From positions 124,001 to 188,000 of the forward strand of contig JBOFIJ010000009.1 of assembly GCA_051650105.1 (NCBI GenBank): 64,000 nucleotides of DNA, written 5' to 3'. Positions 44,436-53,853 of the stretch are shown piece after piece; the first letter of the stretch is position 1; each line of letters begins with the position of its first letter. Made by a program: the position numbers and the translations under genes. The notes under the pieces were generated by a model that did no database searches, was not told the DNA's origin, and saw only the letters and a program-made list of their open reading frames with translations. This DNA is from CAMWXW01 sp051650105 (GTDB lineage Bacteria; Desulfobacterota; Desulfovibrionia; Desulfovibrionales; Desulfovibrionaceae).

Positions 44436-45473
44436 TTACAAAACAGACTGTCTTTGTCTAGCAACTTGCTGTAAATCAACAACCTTATCCGTTTCATCAA
44501 TAATTTCTCTTCCAAGTATCTCTTCAAGAATATCCTCTAAAGAAACAACACCAGCTAAGCCACTATATTCGTCAAGTACGATAAAAAGATGTGTCCTTGC
44601 TGCCAAAAATTGTTGCAACAATTTATCTAGCGTTGTTGTCTCTAAAACAAAATGGACAGGTTTCATAATAGTACGAAGTGGCAAATCCACCCCATCTGCT
44701 GTCATTTGAAAGATATCCTGACGAGTAACAATGCCTACAATATCCTCATTGTTTTTGTCATAGATAGGAATACGTGTATGATTCCAAAAATCCCTCTCAT
44801 TTTGAACTTCTGATGAAAGAGAATCTGCAGGTAAAGAAAATACAACTGTTCGAGGAGTCATAACATCCTTTACCTCTTTAGTGTCAAGAGAAAGAATATT
44901 ATTAATAGCGAGAGCCTCATAAGATTCTATCTTACCATTTCTCCTAGACATAGTGACAGCAGAACGAATATCTTCTTCAGTAACCTCTGGTTCCTTCGTG
45001 GGAGCAATTAAAACAGTTAACTTCCGTATTAGCAGCGAGAGAGGTTTTAAAATGTATATGAAACCTAATAGTGGGTAGACAATATATAAAGAAATTGTTT
45101 TACTATAAACGACACCTAACGTTTTAGGTATAATTTCTGAAAACAGCAAAATAGCGATAGTAAACGTTATTGCAAACACGGGGAAAAAATCATCTCCCCA
45201 CAAACGAGTAGCAAGAGCCCCAGAAATAGTGGCACCAGCAGTATTTGCCAAGGTATTTATTGTTAAAATAACAGATATAGACTCATCTATATTACTTCGT
45301 AAAGTATACAATAAAGTACCAATCTTTGGACGAGTCTCCTTCAATTGCTCTATATGACTCCATGAGACAGAATATAATACAGCCTCTGTTATAGAGCACA
45401 AAGCAGACATAACTATAGATAACAGCACCGAAATGGAAAGTCCTATCATAACTATCTTGGCACCTCGCTTCAT
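44436..45473 (-). CDS. DUF21/CBS-domain membrane protein (CNNM/CorC-like)
   Basis: A 345-residue protein with an N-terminal DUF21 transmembrane domain (four hydrophobic segments, with SEIIPKTLGVVYSKTI) and two CBS domains (from DVMTPRTVVFSLPAD and again from TIMKPVHFVLETTTLDKLL, ending LDEYSGLAGVVSLEDILEEI). The family is linked to magnesium or cobalt efflux. It lacks the C-terminal CorC_HlyC transporter-associated domain and ends soon after the second CBS. It lies 12 bases upstream of ccmE on the same strand, so the ccm genes may be read from its promoter. Confidence 0.88.
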   Translation of the reverse strand: MKRGAKIVMIGLSISVLLSIVMSALCSITEAVLYSVSWSHIEQLKETRPKIGTLLYTLRSNIDESISVILTINTLANTAGATISGALATRLWGDDFFPVFAITFTIAILLFSEIIPKTLGVVYSKTISLYIVYPLLGFIYILKPLSLLIRKLTVLIAPTKEPEVTEEDIRSAVTMSRRNGKIESYEALAINNILSLDTKEVKDVMTPRTVVFSLPADSLSSEVQNERDFWNHTRIPIYDKNNEDIVGIVTRQDIFQMTADGVDLPLRTIMKPVHFVLETTTLDKLLQQFLAARTHLFIVLDEYSGLAGVVSLEDILEEILGREIIDETDKVVDLQQVARQRQSVL

Positions 45474-45575
45474 TATAATACATTTTTTTTATTTTTTAGC
45501 AAGTTTTTTCTTTTCTTTCTCTCTCATTTTATATAGAATCTTCAGAATCTTAGGAAGACAAGGATACCTTCTCCA

Positions 45576-46172
45576 ATGAAAATTAGGAATCTTATATGTG
45601 ATCGAGATGGTACTCTCATTGAAGATAAACATTATCTTTCAAATCCTCACGAAGTTACTCTTCTTCCCTCTGTCAAAGAAGGGCTTTTGTATCTACAAAA
45701 AGCTAAAATACGGCTTGCTGTGGTATCAAATCAATCTGGTGTTGGAAGAGGATATTTTACCAATGAATCTGTTCATCTTTGCAATGATGCTCTCATAAAC
45801 CTTGTTCAAGAAGAAGCTTCTTTTGTAGAATTTCTTTTTTGTCCTCATAGACCAGAAGAACAATGCCTTTGTAGAAAACCACACACAGAACTATGGTCCA
45901 CTTTAGTTAAAAAACATTCATTTACATCAGATACAACAGCAATGGTAGGAGATAAAAAGGAAGATATCCTTTTTGCTATCAATGCTGGTTTTCCCTATGC
46001 TTTTCTCGTACAAACAGGAAAAGGCTTATTCACACTTACTTCTTACAACAAAAATCATTGTATCTCTCATTTTTGTGATATAACAGACGCGTTTAACCAA
46101 AATGCGAAGCAAACACAATGCTTCACAGCTCCTTCTTTTCTAGAAATAGCACACTATCTCATAACAATATGA
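45576..46172 (+). CDS. gmhB: D-glycero-beta-D-manno-heptose-1,7-bisphosphate 7-phosphatase GmhB
   Basis: HAD-type phosphatase of the ADP-heptose pathway. Motif I is CDRDGTLIEDKHYL; motif II is in VVSNQSGVGRGYF; the zinc-binding loop CPHRPEEQCLCRKP is intact; motif IV is MVGDKKEDILFA. 198 residues. It precedes a heptosyltransferase gene by 16 bases and complements gmhA at the left edge of the window. Confidence 0.93.
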   Translation: MKIRNLICDRDGTLIEDKHYLSNPHEVTLLPSVKEGLLYLQKAKIRLAVVSNQSGVGRGYFTNESVHLCNDALINLVQEEASFVEFLFCPHRPEEQCLCRKPHTELWSTLVKKHSFTSDTTAMVGDKKEDILFAINAGFPYAFLVQTGKGLFTLTSYNKNHCISHFCDITDAFNQNAKQTQCFTAPSFLEIAHYLITI

Positions 46173-46188
46173 ACATTGGAGTATTTTT

Positions 46189-47262
46189 ATGCGAATAGGA
46201 ATCTGGAATACCGCTTTTTTAGGAGATACCCTTCTTACGTTACCCCTTATACAAAAAATACAAGAATATTATCCATCTTCTCAAATAGATTTTTGGGTGC
46301 GTGATGCTTTTGTATCCCTTTATCAAGAACAAAATTTTGCTGTTTATGGATATAATAAAAAAGAGAATGGATCTATGAAGGGCCTTTATACATTATCTAA
46401 AAAAATATCCTCTATGAAATATGATATCTGGATTAATCCACACCCAAGCTATAGAAGTTCTTTAATAATGTATTTATCTAACATTCAAACCACAATCAGT
46501 TATAACACACCGCTCATAAATGTTCTTATAGCAAAGCATACTGTTAAAAGAAACATGCAGAATACTCATGAAGTTCAAAGGCTCTTCTCACTTCTAGAAC
46601 CCCTTCACAATACAACACCGACTTTCACAATACCAAATGCTATTCCTTATTCTCTACAAAAACAATCTTTGGTCACAATAGAAAAATATTGGGAGAAACA
46701 CCACCTAGCCACCCAGAAAGTACTTGCTCTTACAATAGGCTCTGCATGGCCAACGAAACAATGGTTACCAGAACACTTTGCGAAACTTCTGCTCTATACA
46801 CTAGAGCACAATGTACACGTTTGTTTTCTAGGTGCCGGAAAAAAAGAAGAAGATTTCCTTCAAACAATAATGACTTTGGCAAATATCTCAAAAAATGATC
46901 CACGAATTCACATATTCTTAAATATATCTCTTCAAGACACTGCTGTTGTCCTTAAAAAATCTTCTCTGTGCTGTGGTAATGACACGGGCTTAACACATTT
47001 AGCATGGTTACAACAAAAACCTACTGTTATGCTCTTTGGACCAACAACGAAAGAACTTGGCTTCTTTCCTATAGGAAAAAATACATATTCCCTTGGGATA
47101 GATCTAGAATGTCGCCCATGTGGCAAACATGGTGCAGTGCAGTGCCCTAAAAAGCATTTCCTATGCATGAAGAATCTTTCACCAGAATATGTATGGGAAT
47201 ATATACAGAAAATTCTTGAATCTTCAAGCAATCATGCATCTTCTGCAACACACTCTTTATAA
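46189..47262 (+). CDS. LPS heptosyltransferase (glycosyltransferase family 9)
   Basis: Transfers heptose from ADP-heptose to the LPS inner core. The N-terminus WNTAFLGDTLLTLPLIQKI is the acceptor-site pattern of WaaC/WaaF; the donor site includes GSAWPTKQWLPEHFAKLL and the C-terminal CCGNDTGLTHLAWLQQKPT. GGAG precedes the ATG. 357 residues, normal. WaaF-type (heptosyltransferase II) is my best guess but WaaC cannot be excluded. Confidence 0.9.
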   Translation: MRIGIWNTAFLGDTLLTLPLIQKIQEYYPSSQIDFWVRDAFVSLYQEQNFAVYGYNKKENGSMKGLYTLSKKISSMKYDIWINPHPSYRSSLIMYLSNIQTTISYNTPLINVLIAKHTVKRNMQNTHEVQRLFSLLEPLHNTTPTFTIPNAIPYSLQKQSLVTIEKYWEKHHLATQKVLALTIGSAWPTKQWLPEHFAKLLLYTLEHNVHVCFLGAGKKEEDFLQTIMTLANISKNDPRIHIFLNISLQDTAVVLKKSSLCCGNDTGLTHLAWLQQKPTVMLFGPTTKELGFFPIGKNTYSLGIDLECRPCGKHGAVQCPKKHFLCMKNLSPEYVWEYIQKILESSSNHASSATHSL

Positions 47263-47279
47263 ATCTAAGGTTTACATTT

Positions 47280-48008
47280 ATGTCAAAAAAGATACTATAT
47301 CACGGCACTGGTCACCACAAAAGAATAAAAGAATCCATTCGTAAAAATCCACTATTTGCCACAGAAAGCCATCTTCTAGAAGCAATGTTGACATATTTAT
47401 ACATAAGAAAAGATACAAAAGCTATTGCAAAAGAAATCCTCAAAAATTCCTCTCTACAAACCATTTTTATTAAAAAAGATTTTACAAAATACAGTAAATC
47501 CCTTGAGAACTATCTTTTATTTATCTCACAAATTCGAGAAAATCTTATTGACTCTCTCCCAAAACAATATTCCAATACACCTGATTCAATAAATGAAGAG
47601 ACCACAAATTCAATGCTACTTTCTAAAAAGACAGATACTCTTTATATAAGTACCCCTCATGATGCCATTATGTATAGTAAAACTAACATTGTCTTCTCAC
47701 ACACAGCATTGTTCTGGATTATACTACTTGATAACAAAAAACATATTATCGGACACTATCCATTCAATTTCACAGATAAATATAAGAAAAAAGAATTATT
47801 AAATACGGCTTTAGAAAAATACAGTTCCTGTATTATTCTTCTTGAGAAAAAGGAATCGGATTCTTATTTACCTACAAAACAAGATATGATATTTCTTGCA
47901 AATCATAAAAATGATTTTCTTATATTCAATATAATTTTATTGGACTATATCATCTTCACCAATACTGGCTCACTCAGCCTAGAAAAATATAATATACATC
48001 CATTATAA
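47280..48008 (+). CDS. RadC-family protein lacking the JAMM metal site
   Basis: A 242-residue homologue of RadC. The N-terminal helical UPF0758 region is recognisable (GHHKRIKESIRKNPLF, then LLEAMLTYLYIRKDTKAIAK, compare the RKDTKPLAK motif). The C-terminal MPN/JAB domain keeps its frame (FWIILLDNKKHIIGHY, then NTALEKYSSCIILLEKKESD, and LPTKQDMIFLAN), but where RadC has AHNHPSG this protein reads LEKKESD, so the metal ligands His-x-His and most of the loop are gone. The following aspartate motif is also altered. It is either a non-catalytic paralogue or an eroding gene with an open frame. It lies 17 bases after the heptosyltransferase gene. Confidence 0.72.
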   Translation: MSKKILYHGTGHHKRIKESIRKNPLFATESHLLEAMLTYLYIRKDTKAIAKEILKNSSLQTIFIKKDFTKYSKSLENYLLFISQIRENLIDSLPKQYSNTPDSINEETTNSMLLSKKTDTLYISTPHDAIMYSKTNIVFSHTALFWIILLDNKKHIIGHYPFNFTDKYKKKELLNTALEKYSSCIILLEKKESDSYLPTKQDMIFLANHKNDFLIFNIILLDYIIFTNTGSLSLEKYNIHPL

Positions 48009-48451
48009 AGGCGATATATGTGCACAAAAATACATTGGATTCTATAAAAATAGCACTATACCACATTTATTAAAACAACACTATATCATCTTATCACCCT
48101 TATATAGTTAGCATAATAGACAGTGCTTTCAAAAACACAAAGAGATAAAAAGAATGGTACTACACAGCTTCTTTTTAAAAGCAGTCACAACGTTACTATT
48201 ATTATCAAAAAAAGAAGGCTATATACCTCTTTGCACTTAGTAACTATCACTATAAGCAACAAGCACAGTCATAACACCCTTCGTATACTAAACTATCCTG
48301 TTATTCTTTTCTCTTTAAAAAGAATAGCCTCTATACTGCTATTGTGAGCCTTATACGATTCCTCACTACAAAAAATTCTTTTTTATACAATACTGCAGTA
48401 ATCCTTAGGCCGTCTTCTAACAAAACAAGACTAAATAATAACACCTATGAC
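48009..48451. other. Convergent gene-free spacer
   Basis: About 440 AT-rich bases between the RadC-like gene and the rpsI terminator. On the minus strand a 28-codon protein-like stretch (LEDGLRITAVLYKKEFFVVR, around 48410-48340) could be a gene remnant, but it is too short to identify. Nothing else is supported. Confidence 0.35.
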
Positions 48452-48478
48452 AAAAAAAAGAAGCCTAGAAGACTTCCC
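48452..48478 (-). terminator. Intrinsic terminator of the rplM-rpsI operon
   Basis: On the minus strand GAAGTC (48476-48471), a TTCTA loop and GGCTTC (48465-48460) form a six-pair stem with one G-T pair, followed by eight T. It lies about 25 bases after the rpsI stop codon. Confidence 0.7.
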
Positions 48479-48500
48479 TTTTGTACGGTATATAAAAAAA

Positions 48501-48893
48501 TTAACGCTTTGAATACTGAGACCTTGCTCTTGCAGAACGCAATCCATATTTTTTTCGTTCTTTTTTTCTAGAATCTCTTGTTAATAATCCAGCTTTTTTG
48601 AGCACAGGCCTAAAAGCAGAATCAACAGAAAGTAACGCCCTAGAAATACCGTGCCTAATAGCTTGAGCTTGTCCAGAAAGACCACCCCCAGAAACATTCA
48701 CCTTAACATCATACTTTTCACTAGTTTTAGTAAGAAGCAAAGCTTGGCGTACAACCATCTGTAATGTTTTTCTAGGAAAATATTCCTCAAATTTTCTGCC
48801 ATTTATCTCGACAATACCTGTACCAGAATATAAACGAGTCCTAGAAATTGCAGTTTTTCTTCTTCCTGTCCCATAATCAAACTGAGTTGCCAT
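48501..48893 (-). CDS. rpsI: 30S ribosomal protein S9
   Basis: 130 residues with the start FDYGTGRRKTAISRTRLYSG, VNVSGGGLSGQAQAIRHGIS in the middle and the C-terminal basic tail ending ARARSQYSKR, the tail that contacts P-site tRNA. It follows rplM by 15 bases in the usual order, with a terminator behind it. Confidence 0.97.
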   Translation of the reverse strand: MATQFDYGTGRRKTAISRTRLYSGTGIVEINGRKFEEYFPRKTLQMVVRQALLLTKTSEKYDVKVNVSGGGLSGQAQAIRHGISRALLSVDSAFRPVLKKAGLLTRDSRKKERKKYGLRSARARSQYSKR

Positions 48894-48908
48894 ACAATCT
48901 ACACTCCA

Positions 48909-49343
48909 TTAAGATAATAAACTAAGTTGTTTCGGTAATTGAGCACCATGAGGATGCTCGCCTCCAGAATAAATTTTTAATTTTTTTATCATTGCACGCG
49001 CAATAGTATTACGAGGCAACATCCCCTTCACAGCTTTCATAAGAACTCTATCTGGGTATCTAGCCATACATTCTGCAAGAGTCTTCTCTTTAAGAGAACC
49101 CATATATCCAGTATGCTTATAATACATTTTTTGACCCATTTTCTTCCCTGTAACAACTAATTTATCACAGTTAACAACAATTACAAAGTCACCCATATCC
49201 ATATGATGTGCATACTCCGCCTTGTGTTTACCGCACAGAATTCGAGCTACCTGTGTGGCAAGTCTTCCTAACACCATTCCTGTAGCATCTACAACGAACC
49301 ATTCCCTTTTTATATCTATGGGAGTGGGAGCAAAGGTCTTCAT
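48909..49343 (-). CDS. rplM: 50S ribosomal protein L13
   Basis: 144 residues with the L13 signatures KREWFVVDATGMVLGRLATQ, YYKHTGYMGSLKEKTL and VKGMLPRNTIARAMIKKL. I chose the ATG at 49343, preceded by GAGGAG nine to ten bases away; a TTG at 49349 is a less likely start. First gene of the rplM-rpsI operon. Confidence 0.97.
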   Translation of the reverse strand: MKTFAPTPIDIKREWFVVDATGMVLGRLATQVARILCGKHKAEYAHHMDMGDFVIVVNCDKLVVTGKKMGQKMYYKHTGYMGSLKEKTLAECMARYPDRVLMKAVKGMLPRNTIARAMIKKLKIYSGGEHPHGAQLPKQLSLLS

Positions 49344-49459
49344 TATCAATTTCTCCTCAATAAAACATCAATATTGTGCACATATATTCTCTACAAAAGC
49401 ATTTATGGAAAAGCTATATAGTTGTTTATAAACGCTACACCGTACACAATTACTCCCTA

Positions 49460-49499
49460 TGAATACACTATATTTCCTATGTTGTAAAGCACTTTACAT
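49460..49499 (-). promoter_or_regulatory. rplM-rpsI promoter with overlapping palindrome
   Basis: On the minus strand TTTACA (49488-49483) and TATTCA (49465-49460) are 17 bases apart. TGTAAAG-CA-CTTTACA (49484-49499), with perfect seven-base arms, overlaps the -35 and extends upstream. This looks like a repressor or activator site, but I do not recognise the regulator. Confidence 0.5.
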
Positions 49500-49512
49500 A
49501 AGAAAAGATATT

Positions 49513-50814
49513 TTAATGAAATTCTCTCATAAGAGAGCTCACTATGGGTAATAAAATATCCTCCACACCTGCTTCAATAGGAGTCTCAGAATTTAGAATT
49601 TTTGCAAATTCCCCTTTACTAAGCATGTATTTCATCTTTTTTTCTGCCTTTTCCACTTGAGTGGAAGTAATACCATTAGCAATTGAAATAGTCACTTCAA
49701 GAAAGGCACATAACGTATCACAAAATTTAATAAGAACCCCGTCTTTTGGGTCAAAACAATCACTATTATATATAGTTTGTAATTCACCAAAAGATACACG
49801 ATGAATACCATCCTTTTTTATAATAAGTGAATAAAACTCACTTCCCTCAGCATAGCCTAACATGTACTGAAGCCTCTCGACAATGTACTTATATTCTCTT
49901 TCTAGAGGAGTAAAAATATGCAAGATCAATTCAGAATCTTCATATTCTTTAATGAGCCTAGCAATACTTTGTGAGGAATATTTTACAGGAGAAATAATAT
50001 CCTGAGTTAATAACTCTGGCAAATCATGTAATAGGCCAGAAAAAAAGTTATTACAGGCACGCACGGTTGAAGCACCAAGAATATAACTATATAAGTAAGA
50101 ATAGCACCCAACAAGGAACATATGTCCAAGAACAGACGTTTCAGGACTTCTAGAAACTTGAGACCAACGTTTTTGAAATCGCAATTGGCCACACAATTTA
50201 GCAAAAGAAGAAAGCTCTGTTGCATCAGATAATTCCAACGGGAACAATAAGGAAAAAGAAGGAAGCACACCTTGCTGTTCCTTTATTTTATCAATAATTT
50301 CTTTTTCAATGGAAGCAATTGATGTGTTAAAAGTATTATACTCTTTTATAATAGAAAATTCCCAATATGTTGAGTAAAGCGAGGCAGAGCGCAATATATT
50401 TTCTGCTACTGTTTTTTCTTCGCAAGGAGAAGATAGATACTTTCTCGATTTTTCCACAAATTCTGTTCCCATCGGAGCAATATATTCTGAAAAAATCTTT
50501 ATTCCCCAATCTAACAACATTGTATAATCTTCTTCATTTTGCTTAATTTTATTAAAAATAGTTGGTTTTATATCTGTTGTGGCTAAGTTAAAAAAATAAT
50601 CGAACATGGCTCTTTCAACAAGTTCTTGATAAATACATATTTTTTCATCTTCCTTTGTATTCTTAGTTTCAAGTAAAAATAACAACCATGCAATAAGCAT
50701 TTTATGTCCCTGTCTATCTATTTCAAAAAACTCTGTTGGTCTCAACATATCATTCCATCGGCGCAGCGAAGCTCCAGAAAAAACAAATTCTAAAAGATCT
50801 CTATGTATATTCAT
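49513..50814 (-). CDS. HD-domain phosphohydrolase, YfbR-like
   Basis: A 433-residue protein whose central part carries an HD-type metal site: ETSVLGHMFLVGCYSYLYSY supplies the first histidine, FFSGLLHDLPELLTQDIISP the HD pair, and VLIKFCDTLCAFLEVTISIA the final aspartate. This spacing resembles YfbR/dNTP-phosphohydrolase-like HD proteins. The N-terminal 200 residues are helical and unrecognised. Substrate unknown. It lies about 170 bases upstream of rplM on the same strand. Confidence 0.75.
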   Translation of the reverse strand: MNIHRDLLEFVFSGASLRRWNDMLRPTEFFEIDRQGHKMLIAWLLFLLETKNTKEDEKICIYQELVERAMFDYFFNLATTDIKPTIFNKIKQNEEDYTMLLDWGIKIFSEYIAPMGTEFVEKSRKYLSSPCEEKTVAENILRSASLYSTYWEFSIIKEYNTFNTSIASIEKEIIDKIKEQQGVLPSFSLLFPLELSDATELSSFAKLCGQLRFQKRWSQVSRSPETSVLGHMFLVGCYSYLYSYILGASTVRACNNFFSGLLHDLPELLTQDIISPVKYSSQSIARLIKEYEDSELILHIFTPLEREYKYIVERLQYMLGYAEGSEFYSLIIKKDGIHRVSFGELQTIYNSDCFDPKDGVLIKFCDTLCAFLEVTISIANGITSTQVEKAEKKMKYMLSKGEFAKILNSETPIEAGVEDILLPIVSSLMREFH

Positions 50815-50900
50815 TACAATAATTCCCTATATTAATAAAAAACACGCTCTTTCTCCGCACAAGTATACCACACAACAAAAAATTACTCTACTTACTTCAT

Positions 50901-51488
50901 TTATATTTCAATAAAAGGAGAAGATTTCACAGCATCCTCTTGAAAAGGCGTTTCTTGTATAGCACTTTCTAAAGAATGAGAAGACAAAGATGCTAATCCA
51001 TATAATATCATAATAGCCCCAAGAGTAATTTTAAGAATAAAACCCAATAATTTTCCTCTAAAAGCACCTAAAGCAGCCTTGCATGCCTTTGCAGCGCTGA
51101 CCCCTCTTATTATTTCAACACAAAAACACCCAATAAAAGCACCTAGTAAAGCTAATAAGAGCGACCCTATTCCAAAGAACAATGAAAAACCAACAATAGC
51201 ACCAATAATAGCACCTAGTATCCCACCCCAATTACCAGCAGTACTTGCCCCTGATTTTCTACTTATACGAAATTGAATTACTGATTCTAAAATTTCACCA
51301 CCAATAGCAATGAGCAAAAGAATAAAGAGTACAAAATAACGATTGGGAACTTCAAGAGTGGAATACATAAAAAGGAAAACAAAGAAAATAAACCAATTTG
51401 CGGGTAAACTAAAAACATTGAGAAACAGTAAAAAAAAGAGTAGTATAGAAAAAAAGAAAAAAGACAGCTCTGTATTCACAAAAAACAT
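50901..51488 (-). CDS. DUF456 family membrane protein
   Basis: A 195-residue membrane protein with about five or six hydrophobic segments. LNVFSLPANWFIF near the N-terminus and GASTAGNWGGILGAIIGAIV followed by a Gly-rich helix (LLALLGAFIGCFCVEII) are typical of DUF456. Function unknown. AAGGG precedes the ATG. Divergently arranged with ychF. Confidence 0.85.
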   Translation of the reverse strand: MFFVNTELSFFFFSILLFFLLFLNVFSLPANWFIFFVFLFMYSTLEVPNRYFVLFILLLIAIGGEILESVIQFRISRKSGASTAGNWGGILGAIIGAIVGFSLFFGIGSLLLALLGAFIGCFCVEIIRGVSAAKACKAALGAFRGKLLGFILKITLGAIMILYGLASLSSHSLESAIQETPFQEDAVKSSPFIEI

Positions 51489-51599
51489 ATGATAACCCTT
51501 ATTTAATAATTACTATCTAAGAAGCCAGAGTGATTATAGAAAAAAGCTTGCAAGAAGACAAGAGATATGTTGCAATACCGTCTGAAAAAGAGAGGTGTT

Positions 51600-52697
51600 A
51601 TGTCGCTTAGTTTAGGAATAGTAGGTTTACCAAATGTTGGCAAATCGACACTTTTTAATGCATTAACAAAAGCACAAAAAGCTGAGGCCGCAAATTATCC
51701 ATTTTGCACAGTAGAACCCAACAAAGCCACTGTGCCAGTACCAGATGATCGCCTTCGTATTTTGGAAGAAATTGTGTCTCCTCAACGTGTTGTCCATGCA
51801 ACAGTCGATTTTGTAGATATCGCAGGCTTGGTTAAAGGAGCAAGTAAGGGTGAAGGTCTTGGCAATGCATTCTTGGCTACTATTCGAGAATGCTCAGCAA
51901 TCGTCCATGTTGTTCGCTGTTTTGACGACGAAAATATTATTCATGTCAATTCAAAAATAGATCCAATACAAGATATTGAAACCATTGAATTAGAGCTTCT
52001 TTTCTCTGATATTCAGTCTTTAGAAAAACGATTAGAAAAAGTAACAAAGCAAGCTAAATTAGATAAAATTGCAAGACAAGAAAAAATACTATTAGAAGAA
52101 ATTCTTCTCTTTCTCCAAGAAGGAAACGATATAAAAACATTGCTTATCAAAAATAACGATATAGCAGAATATCTCAAAAGCCTTAACCTCTTAACAATGA
52201 AAGAAGTTATTTATTGTATGAATGTCTCTGAAGATGGACTTACAGAAGAGACAAAATACACAATACTTGTTGAACAATATGCTAAGAAACGTAGTGCAAA
52301 AGTAGTACGCGTGTGTGCCGTATTAGAAGAAGAATTGCAAAAGTTGTCTGATATCGAATACCTAGAAATAATAAAAGCATATTCAATAGATAGCAATGGG
52401 CTTGCACAAATTATAAAAACTGGATATAGTGCCTTAGGCCTTATCAGTTACTTCACCGTAGGAGAAAAAGAAGTTCGTGCATGGACAATACACGAAGGCT
52501 CAACAGCACCACAAGCTGCAGCGGCTATTCACACAGACTTTCAAAAAGGTTTCATACGAGCAGAAGTCATTCGTTATGAAGATTTTGTGCATTACATGTC
52601 TGAAGCGTCCTGTCGCTCTGCTGGCCTTCTCAAGACTGAAGGTAAAGAATATATTGTGAAGGACGCCGATATAATACATTTTCTCTTTAATGTATAA
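51600..52697 (+). CDS. ychF: Redox-regulated ATPase YchF (OLA1 family)
   Basis: Obg-related P-loop ATPase that associates with ribosomes. 365 residues with G1 GLPNVGKSTLFNALTKAQ, G3 DIAGLVKGASKGEGLGNAFL, the NVSED motif that replaces NKxD and favours ATP, and a C-terminal TGS domain (SYFTVGEKEVRAWTI, AEVIRYEDFV). GAGAGG lies five bases before the chosen ATG; the frame is open to 51567. Confidence 0.96.
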   Translation: MSLSLGIVGLPNVGKSTLFNALTKAQKAEAANYPFCTVEPNKATVPVPDDRLRILEEIVSPQRVVHATVDFVDIAGLVKGASKGEGLGNAFLATIRECSAIVHVVRCFDDENIIHVNSKIDPIQDIETIELELLFSDIQSLEKRLEKVTKQAKLDKIARQEKILLEEILLFLQEGNDIKTLLIKNNDIAEYLKSLNLLTMKEVIYCMNVSEDGLTEETKYTILVEQYAKKRSAKVVRVCAVLEEELQKLSDIEYLEIIKAYSIDSNGLAQIIKTGYSALGLISYFTVGEKEVRAWTIHEGSTAPQAAAAIHTDFQKGFIRAEVIRYEDFVHYMSEASCRSAGLLKTEGKEYIVKDADIIHFLFNV

Positions 52698-52727
52698 TTA
52701 AAATCTAAACGATAGGAATTTCGTGTT

Positions 52728-53780
52728 ATGAATTTACAAAATATCCATAAGAATATGTCAATTTTAATTGTTTCTTTAATCCTTTTAACCTTTTTTTTCT
52801 CTAATAGCTTGGCAGATACACCTCCTCCAGTGAGTGCTCATAGAAATCCTGCTCTCGACTCCGTACCATCAAATCAAAAGCAAATGCCCACAAGTACCGA
52901 ATTAGAACAACAAAATACCCCAAAGAAACATATTGATGATGTCCCCACAACCCGAGGAGTAGCAGATTCTAAACAAAAAAGTCCCATCGATCCCTATAAA
53001 TTAGAAGCGGACTACACTCTAAAGAAAAACCCTGCAACTATTCCACGCAATCAACGTGTCCCAAGTAGTGAACCTCGAACAAGCACAGTAAAAAAGATTA
53101 GAAAAGTTATCCCTCAAGATACAAATATAAGAACTTCGAGTACACAACAAACAACCACAACAAAAGATACCGCTGAGTGGCAGTCTTCAGATTACGAATT
53201 TACAAAAGATAGGAATATTATTTATTATCCAAAAGATTCCAAATTGAAAATGATTTCTTTACAATTTTTTACAGAAATCTCAACTGGAGGAAGAACAGCA
53301 GCAAAAGTGCGACAACTACTAACAAAAATAAATACTTCCCTGCCAGTATCTCCTCTTATTATTGGTTTGCAACAGCTATATACAAAACAAGCGCTCTATC
53401 CTTTGTCTGAGTGGAATAAAGAAACATTTGAGTCAGCAATAAAGAAAGTATCTTCGCATACTCCAAACGCAACTATGGGAGAAAATTTAACTATCTTAAG
53501 AAAAGATATTATCGATATTCCAACTCCAACACGACTTATACTTATCACTGATGGAGAAAGTTATAATGCAAGTACGGCTGCGTTTGATCTAAAACTTTTC
53601 TATGCTCCAGACCCTCGTTTTCCACTACATATTATCTCTTTTGCTGATAACAATAATATGAGAGCTTCTATTGAGCAAATAGTAAAAGTACATGATGGCT
53701 CTCAACTCTTCCATGGAGAAGACTTGCTACAAGATGCAGCGGCGTTTAGAGCCTTTATGGATCAATTGTTTATAAAATAG
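52728..53780 (+). CDS. Exported protein with VWA-like C-terminal domain
   Basis: A 350-residue protein with a signal peptide (about residues 1-29, ending NSLA), a long polar linker (residues 30-160) rich in Thr, Gln, Pro and Lys, and a C-terminal domain with the Rossmann-like VWA pattern: PLIIGLQQLYTKQALYPLSE, then TPTRLILITDGESYN and PLHIISFADNNN. The usual first MIDAS motif DxSxS is not evident, so metal-dependent adhesion is uncertain. AGGA precedes the ATG; it may be read with ychF, 30 bases upstream. A perfect terminator follows. Confidence 0.72.
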   Translation: MNLQNIHKNMSILIVSLILLTFFFSNSLADTPPPVSAHRNPALDSVPSNQKQMPTSTELEQQNTPKKHIDDVPTTRGVADSKQKSPIDPYKLEADYTLKKNPATIPRNQRVPSSEPRTSTVKKIRKVIPQDTNIRTSSTQQTTTTKDTAEWQSSDYEFTKDRNIIYYPKDSKLKMISLQFFTEISTGGRTAAKVRQLLTKINTSLPVSPLIIGLQQLYTKQALYPLSEWNKETFESAIKKVSSHTPNATMGENLTILRKDIIDIPTPTRLILITDGESYNASTAAFDLKLFYAPDPRFPLHIISFADNNNMRASIEQIVKVHDGSQLFHGEDLLQDAAAFRAFMDQLFIK

Positions 53781-53800
53781 TACTTTGCCATTTTTCTATA

Positions 53801-53840
53801 AAATATCACCATATTACTTTGCAATATGGTGATATTTTTG
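53801..53840 (+). terminator. Strong hairpin terminator after the VWA-like gene
   Basis: AAATATCACCATATT (53801-53815) and AATATGGTGATATTT (53823-53837) pair perfectly over 15 bases with a seven-base loop, followed by TTG. It ends transcription 20 bases after the stop codon at 53780 and 14 bases before ruvA. Confidence 0.88.
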
Positions 53841-53847
53841 TTATACT
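53819..53847 (+). promoter_or_regulatory. ruvA promoter embedded in the terminator
   Basis: TTGCAA (53819-53824, in the hairpin loop and right arm) and TATACT (53842-53847) are 17 bases apart. Only six bases separate the -10 box from the ruvA ATG, so transcription would start at or next to the A of the start codon. Confidence 0.6.
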
Positions 53848-53853
53848 ACACCA

